From positions 1-12,768 of the forward strand of contig DSBP01000266.1 in assembly GCA_011049465.1 (NCBI GenBank): a DNA stretch of 12,768 nt, given 5' to 3'. This DNA comes from a bacterium (lineage in GTDB: Bacteria; Oederibacteriota; PGYV01; DSBP01). Made by a program: the position numbers and the translations under genes. This document shows, piece after piece, positions 7,453-12,768 of this stretch; position 1 is the stretch's first letter; every line of letters begins with the position of its first letter. The notes below the pieces were generated by a model. It did not search any database, was not told the origin of the DNA, and saw only the letters and a program-made list of their open reading frames with translations.

Positions 7453-8457
7453 TCAGAAATAAGCCGTTAACCCCAGCCTGTGAGCGTCATTGGCAAAAAA
7501 CGACCTTATAAAATACTGGTAGGCGTAATCAACGGAAAATGATTCCATGCCGGCCGTTGCTCCGGCAGATACTATGTATGAATCCTCGTTCGGGTTGGCT
7601 GAAAAACCTGCTCTTACCCCGGCGCTTTTCAAATAGTCGTTTTTCGCGAACCTTATTGTGTATTCCGCGCCGCCGCAGTACGCGGTAACGCGGGGGACGC
7701 CGGAGTCATTTTCCTCGGACTTGACTTCAGCGGCAATAAGAAAATCAGGGGTTATGCCGTAATAAACCCCTCCGTTTAAATAGTAAGGCAGCGCCTCATC
7801 TGACCCGCCGTTCCAGCTGATTTTCGAGAAGGCGTTTTTCATCATTACCCCAAAACTGAAATTGCTTCTCAAGGCTATGATAACCGCCGCGTCCGCGCCA
7901 AACCCTGACGCTCCCGCCTCAATGCCTTCGGATACCAAATCAGAACTAACCCCAAAATACTTGACATTTACACCCAAAGCCACCTTTGGAAACCTGTATT
8001 TAACCATCCCCAGATAATTTCCCACTTCCATCCCCCATGACAGCGCCAGCACATACTCTGTCCAGCCCGCGTCCACATCCCCTGAAAAATCCGTCCCTGT
8101 CTTAAGCGACATGTAGCTTATGCTTGCTCCCAGCCCGCCGTAACCCTCTGTGTCTCCCTGCCCGTATGATATCAGCATCCTCGAGGAGTTTCCTGTTGTT
8201 AAGGGAATAATCTGCGGCTGGTAGGTAAACGATACGCTTTTTCTTCTGTCAAGGAGCCCCAATCCTGCGGGGTTCCACCACGACGCGTTTCCGTCATCAG
8301 CAATCGCGGTAAATGCGCCGCCGAGGCCTATGGCGCGCGCGGCCAGCCCGTCGTCAGCAAAAGAACCTCCCGTGAGGTCCGAATCCGCTCCAAGTACCGG
8401 ATATACCGCTATAAGCATCAGGACAACAACGGCTGTCAGTTGTTTTCTTATGCCCAT
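7453..8457 (-). CDS. PorV/UPF0164-like outer-membrane beta-barrel protein
   Basis: The product is 334 aa. The signal peptide ends near VLGA-D (residue 24). The signature of PorV/PorQ and UPF0164 barrels follows: GLGGAF (44-49), ADD (53-55) and WWNPAGLG (60-67). Alternating strands run to the C-terminus, which ends HRLGLTAYF; a terminal Phe after alternating hydrophobic residues is the usual signal for barrel insertion. In type IX systems PorV binds cargo during export, while related FadL-type barrels move hydrophobic molecules; the sequence does not separate these roles. The ATG overlaps the stop of the large surface-protein gene by one base (TAATG), with only a weak GGTGG upstream, so translation is probably coupled. 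This mirrors the cargo-then-barrel order of the plus-strand operon, but this copy lacks a TPR tail. Confidence 0.87.
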   Translation of the reverse strand: MGIRKQLTAVVVLMLIAVYPVLGADSDLTGGSFADDGLAARAIGLGGAFTAIADDGNASWWNPAGLGLLDRRKSVSFTYQPQIIPLTTGNSSRMLISYGQGDTEGYGGLGASISYMSLKTGTDFSGDVDAGWTEYVLALSWGMEVGNYLGMVKYRFPKVALGVNVKYFGVSSDLVSEGIEAGASGFGADAAVIIALRSNFSFGVMMKNAFSKISWNGGSDEALPYYLNGGVYYGITPDFLIAAEVKSEENDSGVPRVTAYCGGAEYTIRFAKNDYLKSAGVRAGFSANPNEDSYIVSAGATAGMESFSVDYAYQYFIRSFFANDAHRLGLTAYF

Positions 8458-11400
8458 TATTTCACCACCGCAATGAGCCTCGATATGACTTCACCTATCC
8501 TGCTGCCGTCATATCCTGTTATCTCAACCCTGATGACATACATGCCGTTTCTCACCATGCTCCCCCTGTCATTCCTGCCGTCCCAGGTAAAATAATAGTT
8601 CATGATTGACGGATTTGTTGTGTCCGCCTCGCTGTTATTAAAAAAGGCGTAATCCCCGGGGTTATTATACTCCATCATCCTTACAAGCGCGCCCGCAAGC
8701 GTATAGATACCCACCTTGACATTTCCCTGTCCGCCCGCAGGCCCGATCTGCGCAATGTCATTTGTATAGAAAATCCCGGCGGGGCCATTATTTGGATTGA
8801 AAAGCTTTGTGCTTTTGAAATTGTATACTACCGTCGGCACGGCGGGCGGCACATACATAAGAGCGTACATATTATTTGCTGATTGTATGGATGTAACGGA
8901 TGCCCTGAAATATCTGTCATCTATAGACGAATTTACAATAGGGTTCCCAATACCCGTAATCTGTGTCCAGGTCGTGCCGTTCCATACCCACATGGTTATA
9001 TTTGACTCGCTCAATCCCTGGACCGCTAGCGCGGCTGCGTGCGCCGAAGTATAGTGAAGCCTGATTTCAGCGGAACAAAGCGTCGCGTTGAAATTTATCG
9101 GAAAAGTGTATCCGGCGGCGCTGAATGATGCCGGATCGGAAAAATACTGGTAATTGGCCGGAGGAGCAGGCCTTGAGGCCGCCGCGATTGTCGCCGCAGT
9201 GAAATCCGCGGGGTCAACCTCATTTGAGCCCTGGTCGGTTATTCCGCTGCTCGATCCCGAATAGACAGAGATGACCATATGTGTCGTGGAGTTTTCTCCC
9301 ACACCCGCAAGATTAACATATGTAACGCCTGACGTCGTAACATAAAAATTATACTGGTACGCGCCGCTATACCCCGCATCTGAGACAGCCGTCACTATAA
9401 TAGTATAGCTTCCATCCGTAATGGCCGCGGTCGGCGTAAAGACAAGCAGGTTTGTCCCTGTCGGGTGGCTCACGGTTCCGGGTATCTCTGTTCCCGCCGC
9501 ATTCCTGACGGCCATGTTTGTGGCTGTCCAGTCAACCGGCGATGTGCCTCCGGGAATTACAGAACACTCAATCTTCGAGACAAGAAAGTTTATCTGCGTG
9601 GAAACGGATGCTGACAACTGCTCTGTGTTGCCGCTGGCTGACTGGACATTCATATTGCCTACCTGCGGTATTGCCGTGTCAGCCACCGAAAAAGTATATG
9701 TTGTTGCCAACCCTTCATTTCCAAGGGCGTCCCTTGGTATTATGGTGTATTTATAAAGTCCGCCGAGGGTCAGCGGGTTATTGGGTACATAATAAACCTC
9801 CCATGTCTTTGTGCCGGGAGTGCCGCCGTTCCACGACATCTGGCCTGATACATGATTTCCGTACGGGTCAAGAAGGGTCAGCGTCGACCTGTTGGTTGTG
9901 CCCGCGCCCACTCCGTCGTCCGTAAGCATAACCTTGACATAATTGGTAGATGATACTACTCCCGGCTCAAGAACAGCGTTGTTCGACGGGTACTCGGAAT
10001 AGGGAACTATCCTCGGCCCCTCTTTATCGGGCGTCGGCACGCCCGAATCCCCTTCAATAAAAAACATCGCAGTCCTGTCTTCCGATGACACGCCATAGCC
10101 CCGCGAATCCGTAATTGTCCCTGTTGTTTCGTCATAAAAGAAACTGGGCTGCGCGTGATATTTCTGCCTGAGCCCCGTACTGTTTTCCACGCAATTATCA
10201 GGGACTTCATCCACTTCCCCGACAGCGACAACAGATTTCCCCACAAGCATTCCGGTTGCCTTAACTATATAGCTTTTTGCCGACTGCAAATCACCGTAAT
10301 AATAAAAAGTATCTGTTTTTCTGAATACACCGCCGCCCATGTCCGTAAAATTATTCAGGAATACTATATTCCAGTCATTGTCGCCGACTTCATCAGGGTC
10401 TGTATATATGACACCCGGGTCCATGTTGCAAAATGCCGGAGCAGCCGGATTGTATCCGAAAGGATAATCATAGGTTTGATATCCGAGAGGGCTCGACAGC
10501 GGGTTGATATACCACTCATCCTCATCGTACACTGCTGACGTATCCCGCGGAAACTCCTTAAGAAACACCCCCAAAGAGTCATAAAGCTTCAGGGAAGTAT
10601 ACGAATAAGGATACAATTTATAGTGCCCCGCGCCAAAAACAGCCGGGTCAAACCCCAGGTTCGCCAGATTGGCGGCGGTCGCATTTCTAAGTTCGGTATC
10701 CACTATCACTTTTACTTCCATCATTTTTTCGTCGGTCGGCATGTATTTCGTATCAATCGTCTGTATGGTTGTAATTATATCCACTGTTGTTATTTTTAAG
10801 TCCCCTGTATAAGCCGCGCCTGTGTTTCCCGCAGTATCGGTTATATCAATCCTGTATTTATAATCCCCGTCCGTCCTTAAAGAACTGTCCGAATCAAGCC
10901 CGTCCCATGACACAAATTCAAGCGTCTTACCGCTACCCGTCGTATTAATGGCCTTTATGGTCACAGACCCGTAAAATATCCTGAGGCTGATTTCGCAGTC
11001 TTCCGTAAGATAATAGTAAAACTTGACTGTTTCCCGGTTTGGGTTAAACGGGTTGGGATTGGCGTTTACAAGCTCAACGCTCGGCCTTTTGCCGTCTATA
11101 TTTATGCGCCTTGGCGCCGTAAAACCGTTATTAACAGCCACTGTCCCGGCTTTTGAAAATTTCCCGTAAATCATGCCTCCCGTAAGGAATTCTATGCCAT
11201 ACGCCTCCCTTATAACGAAAGCCGTGTTATATATGCCGTCTGAAGCTACCGCGTCATTATGGTTCGGATCACCGTTATCATAAAGCTGTATTGCCTGGAC
11301 AGCGTTCCCTATATCAACAATCGCGTTACCGCCGTCAGCCATTGTCCCCAGCGCCGCGGCAAAATCCGCGTACTCAAGAGTTGTATAATTTGTAACAGGC

Positions 11401-11792
11401 CTGTTCGTTATAAGATTGGCGTTATTAAGCGTAACGGACCTTATTGCCGCGTTTGTATAACCCGTGGTTACCCGCCAGGTCCTTGTTCCGTCATAAACAT
11501 ACATAGGAGCCACAAAGGAGGGCGGGTCAACAGGGAAAGACAAATCAGAGAGTTCTATATGCGTCGTGCTTACGGAAACAACCACTGATACTCCCGAATA
11601 GGTCTGCGTCGCGTCAACAACAGCCATGTTAAAATATATGATATCACCTATCTTTGATACATTGGCAACAGGGCTGGCCTGATAATCAAGGGATGTTATT
11701 ACATAAGCGGCTTTTGCCGCCTGAAAAGACGACAATAAAAAAATCAAAACAAAGACAGGGAGAAATAACTTTTTAAAACAGCCGTGCTTCAA
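8457..11792 (-). CDS. Giant secreted multidomain surface protein with two FlgD-like domains
   Basis: The product is 1111 aa from a TTG start at 11792, chosen because AGGAGG (11799-11804) lies 6 nt before it and a good promoter ends just upstream. The frame stays open to another TTG at 11834, but that lies upstream of the promoter's -10. The signal peptide runs to QAAKA (about residue 29). The N-terminal part has an SDGIYNTAF motif (about 180-189) seen in FlgD-linked beta domains. Residues about 232-335 are a FlgD-Ig-like domain with NPNPFNPN near 242 and WDG at 296-298. Ig-like beta domains follow (roughly 584-704 and 704-820, the first rich in TDDG and ALGNEG turns). A less recognisable region (820-985) precedes a second FlgD-like domain (985-1111) with FNPNN, WDG at 1070-1072 and GMYVIRVEI. 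The terminal domain resembles a type-A sorting signal and the internal copy does not have that position. This is the first gene of the operon; adhesion or display is a guess. Confidence 0.88.
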   Translation of the reverse strand: MKHGCFKKLFLPVFVLIFLLSSFQAAKAAYVITSLDYQASPVANVSKIGDIIYFNMAVVDATQTYSGVSVVVSVSTTHIELSDLSFPVDPPSFVAPMYVYDGTRTWRVTTGYTNAAIRSVTLNNANLITNRPVTNYTTLEYADFAAALGTMADGGNAIVDIGNAVQAIQLYDNGDPNHNDAVASDGIYNTAFVIREAYGIEFLTGGMIYGKFSKAGTVAVNNGFTAPRRINIDGKRPSVELVNANPNPFNPNRETVKFYYYLTEDCEISLRIFYGSVTIKAINTTGSGKTLEFVSWDGLDSDSSLRTDGDYKYRIDITDTAGNTGAAYTGDLKITTVDIITTIQTIDTKYMPTDEKMMEVKVIVDTELRNATAANLANLGFDPAVFGAGHYKLYPYSYTSLKLYDSLGVFLKEFPRDTSAVYDEDEWYINPLSSPLGYQTYDYPFGYNPAAPAFCNMDPGVIYTDPDEVGDNDWNIVFLNNFTDMGGGVFRKTDTFYYYGDLQSAKSYIVKATGMLVGKSVVAVGEVDEVPDNCVENSTGLRQKYHAQPSFFYDETTGTITDSRGYGVSSEDRTAMFFIEGDSGVPTPDKEGPRIVPYSEYPSNNAVLEPGVVSSTNYVKVMLTDDGVGAGTTNRSTLTLLDPYGNHVSGQMSWNGGTPGTKTWEVYYVPNNPLTLGGLYKYTIIPRDALGNEGLATTYTFSVADTAIPQVGNMNVQSASGNTEQLSASVSTQINFLVSKIECSVIPGGTSPVDWTATNMAVRNAAGTEIPGTVSHPTGTNLLVFTPTAAITDGSYTIIVTAVSDAGYSGAYQYNFYVTTSGVTYVNLAGVGENSTTHMVISVYSGSSSGITDQGSNEVDPADFTAATIAAASRPAPPANYQYFSDPASFSAAGYTFPINFNATLCSAEIRLHYTSAHAAALAVQGLSESNITMWVWNGTTWTQITGIGNPIVNSSIDDRYFRASVTSIQSANNMYALMYVPPAVPTVVYNFKSTKLFNPNNGPAGIFYTNDIAQIGPAGGQGNVKVGIYTLAGALVRMMEYNNPGDYAFFNNSEADTTNPSIMNYYFTWDGRNDRGSMVRNGMYVIRVEITGYDGSRIGEVISRLIAVVK

Positions 11793-11798
11793 AAGCTG

Positions 11799-11804
11799 CC
11801 TCCT
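11799..11804 (-). promoter_or_regulatory. Shine-Dalgarno that fixes the TTG start at 11792
   Basis: The minus strand reads AGGAGG here, a perfect Shine-Dalgarno core, with a 6-nt spacer (CAGCTT) before TTG. No ATG or GTG sits at a suitable distance. The resulting N-terminus, MKHGCFKKLF followed by a hydrophobic run, is a normal signal peptide. The longer reading adds 14 polar residues before it. Confidence 0.8.
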
Positions 11805-11824
11805 GTTGTTTAAAATCTGATTAG

Positions 11825-11853
11825 ATAATAGCAATAATATTTACAAAAGTCAA
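11825..11853 (-). promoter_or_regulatory. Near-consensus sigma70-type promoter of the four-gene operon
   Basis: On the minus strand TTGACT (11853-11848) and TATTAT (11830-11825) are separated by exactly 17 bp. Each hexamer matches the TTGACA/TATAAT consensus at 5 of 6 positions. Transcription would begin around 11818, leaving a leader of about 25 nt that contains the AGGAGG. No operator-like palindrome is obvious around it. Confidence 0.7.
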
Positions 11854-11949
11854 GAAATAACTGAAGCAGCTTAATATAAACCCATTTTTGCTTTTTCTCC
11901 GCCGTTAAATTAATTAAACCCAAAAACACCTTTTATTGTTTCTGTTTCC

Positions 11950-11965
11950 GCCGGGCTGCCCCGGC
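11950..11965. repeat. Perfect 6-bp GC inverted repeat (hairpin)
   Basis: GCCGGG (11950-11955) and CCCGGC (11960-11965) flank the 4-nt loop CTGC. The stem is all G-C. On the minus strand it follows the larger inverted repeat and is succeeded by GGAAACAG rather than a T-run. It may be part of the 3' structure of the small barrel gene's transcript. Confidence 0.5.
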
Positions 11966-11973
11966 CATTAGCT

Positions 11974-12050
11974 TGCATCAGTGTGTGGCGCGTAAAAACC
12001 AAACCCGCTTCTTTGCCGGTTCCCGGCTTTTACACACCACACACCATGCA
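11974..12050 (-). repeat. Long imperfect inverted repeat with an inner hairpin, downstream of the small barrel gene
   Basis: The arms at 11981-11997 and 12028-12044 are complementary over 17 bp with two exceptions. They extend outward through TGCAT (11974-11978) and ATGCA (12046-12050) past a small bulge. Inside, GCCGG (12015-12019) and CCGGC (12023-12027) form a second hairpin touching the right arm. Read as minus-strand RNA, both imperfect positions are G-U wobble pairs; read as plus-strand RNA they are A-C mismatches. This favours a structure in the minus-strand transcript, starting about 13 nt after the barrel gene's stop. It could be a transcript-end or stabilising structure, or a small mobile palindromic repeat. 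A classical T-run is missing. Confidence 0.6.
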
Positions 12051-12063
12051 TCGCGCACCGCTA

Positions 12064-12651
12064 TTACAGATAATATCTTATTACAAGCGGCCAGACAGCA
12101 GTGCCCCTTCCAAGGTCAAACAGCATCTTTGTTTCGCTCGAGCTTCCCACGCTCACGCTGTAAACCCCGAAATTTATGCCCGCAGAGCTGCTTATGCTGA
12201 AATTCTTCAGCACAAAAATCTCCAGTTCCACACCCACACCCACGGAAAACAAAAACTCTCCCATATCCGTCCCGGCTATTTTCATGCTTGTATAATCTAT
12301 TTTCATCCCGGGGGTTATGTTCAGAGCCAAGTTATCTGCTTCTGCCATGGGAAATACCATACCCGCGCCGATATTAAAACCTGTTGATTCAAGAACGCCA
12401 TTGTGCCCGATTCCCGCGTTAAAATCAAGCCCCATGGTATCCACGGGCCACAGCCTCACTCCTGCTTCCCTGTTCATTACATCAATACTGACACCCAGCA
12501 AATCCTTATAATCCCCGCTGCTCGCCTTCACCGTCTTGGCCGCTGTCTTGGCCGCCGGTTTTGTTGTTTTTTTGCTTGTCTTGGACTGAGCGAAAACCAT
12601 GCCGCTCATCAGAAGAACTGCCGCTAATACAACCACAATTTTTTTAAACAT
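12064..12651 (-). CDS. Small secreted outer-membrane beta-barrel protein of unknown function
   Basis: The product is 195 aa. The ATG at 12651 follows a perfect AGGAGG (12659-12664) with a 7-nt spacer. The signal peptide runs to MVFA-Q (residue 21). A Lys/Thr/Ala-rich linker follows (22-45, with repeated KTxKK and AAKT units) and could sit against peptidoglycan or lipopolysaccharide. From about residue 46, alternating polar/hydrophobic strands separated by Gly/Asp turns suggest a small 8-strand-sized barrel, ending VWPLVIRYYL. Its size and pattern resemble OmpX/OmpW-sized proteins, but I see no family-specific motif. It points the same way as the neighbouring operon but is separated from it by about 270 bases with its own promoter, so it is probably a different transcription unit, shared with the partial gene upstream. 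Confidence 0.8.
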   Translation of the reverse strand: MFKKIVVVLAAVLLMSGMVFAQSKTSKKTTKPAAKTAAKTVKASSGDYKDLLGVSIDVMNREAGVRLWPVDTMGLDFNAGIGHNGVLESTGFNIGAGMVFPMAEADNLALNITPGMKIDYTSMKIAGTDMGEFLFSVGVGVELEIFVLKNFSISSSAGINFGVYSVSVGSSSETKMLFDLGRGTAVWPLVIRYYL

Positions 12652-12663
12652 TTCCGTACCTCC

Positions 12664-12768
12664 TCAAAATGATTTTTTTACAACCTCTTTCGTAAACTCA
12701 AGCAAAAGCCTCAATCCACAACCTGTCACCCCATCAGGCGCATATGTTTTATTCCTGACATTATATGC
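12664..12768 (-). CDS. C-terminal end of an upstream gene (partial at window edge)
   Basis: A minus-strand frame is open from the window edge to a TGA at 12666-12664, giving 34 residues ending LEFTKEVVKKSF. The final A of the stop is the first A of the AGGAGG that serves the small barrel gene, a spacing typical of operon junctions. The composition (charged amphipathic helix at the end) looks protein-like, but the stretch is short and I recognise no family. It could be chance. Confidence 0.45.
   Translation of the reverse strand, partial: AYNVRNKTYAPDGVTGCGLRLLLEFTKEVVKKSF

Larger units (their letters stand above)
11854..12063. other. Intergenic region between the small barrel gene and the operon promoter
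   Basis: No gene is supported here. The part next to the promoter is AT-rich (11854-11940). The part next to the small barrel gene is structured, holding the inverted repeats at 11950-11965 and 11974-12050. A plus-strand frame running through 11983-12387 is a shadow of the minus-strand gene over most of its length. Confidence 0.6.

Noticed and set aside
9518..9925. 135-aa plus-strand frame
   Set aside because: Antisense to the giant surface protein's Ig-like region, with no ribosome-binding site.
11792..11834. Longer N-terminus of the giant surface protein from TTG at 11834
   Set aside because: It lies upstream of the -10 of the only good promoter, has no Shine-Dalgarno, and puts 14 polar residues before the signal peptide.
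11983..12387. 134-aa plus-strand frame
   Set aside because: Overlaps the small barrel gene on the opposite strand, and that gene has a signal peptide and a perfect AGGAGG. The frame's His/Cys-rich product looks random.
12652..12768. A separate promoter for the small barrel gene
   Set aside because: TATAAT occurs at the window edge, but no -35 can be checked and the stretch may be coding. No other convincing pair lies closer to the gene.
1..12768. CRISPR array, tRNA, rRNA or insertion sequence
   Set aside because: I saw no regularly spaced direct repeats, cloverleaf with CCA-type end, rRNA core motifs or transposase-like frames.

Overview
The window looks like part of the chromosome of a Gram-negative, probably uncultured bacterium of mixed base composition. 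It encodes seven complete protein genes and the last codons of at least one more. Five of the seven complete genes encode exported proteins with clear signal peptides, and three of those are predicted outer-membrane beta-barrels. Two very large secreted proteins end in FlgD-Ig-like / type-A-sorting-like domains (NPxNPFxP ... WDGxxxxG ... GxYxxRI). This mix of PorV/UPF0164-type barrels, FlgD-like C-terminal domains and TPR proteins is common in deep-branching candidate phyla (Goldbacteria, Elusimicrobia or Omnitrophica-type genomes), Fibrobacteres/Bacteroidetes relatives and spirochaetes. The sequence alone does not fix the phylum.

Layout. Bases 1-357 are an intergenic region with a GC-rich hairpin and an AATTT(A/G)CAATTT tandem repeat. 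On the plus strand, a two-gene operon follows: a 786-aa secreted protein with a FlgD-like C-terminus (358-2718), then a PorV-like barrel fused to periplasmic TPRs (2733-4421). Converging on it from the right, on the minus strand, is a tightly packed four-gene operon, in transcription order: a 1111-aa secreted multidomain surface protein (11792-8457), a PorV/UPF0164-like barrel (8457-7453), a PilT-type ATPase carrying about seven C-terminal TPR units (7433-5166), and a polytopic HExxH membrane metalloprotease (5165-4491). A near-consensus sigma70-type promoter lies at 11825-11853. Upstream of it are an intergenic region with a long inverted repeat and a separate minus-strand gene for a small secreted beta-barrel (12651-12064). 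That gene is preceded by the C-terminus of another gene cut by the window edge.

How the genes may work together (inference). In both operons a large exported protein with a FlgD-like terminal domain is followed immediately by a PorV-like barrel, the same cargo/barrel order on opposite strands. In the minus-strand operon this pair is also coupled to a pilus-retraction-type motor with an unusual TPR extension and to a membrane protease. The most interesting reading is a surface-protein export or display system in which PorV-like barrels act with dedicated cargo, with a cytoplasmic PilT-TPR motor and an inner-membrane protease as accessory parts. Nothing in the window proves physical cooperation. 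Pilins, PilB, PilQ and T9SS core genes are absent here.
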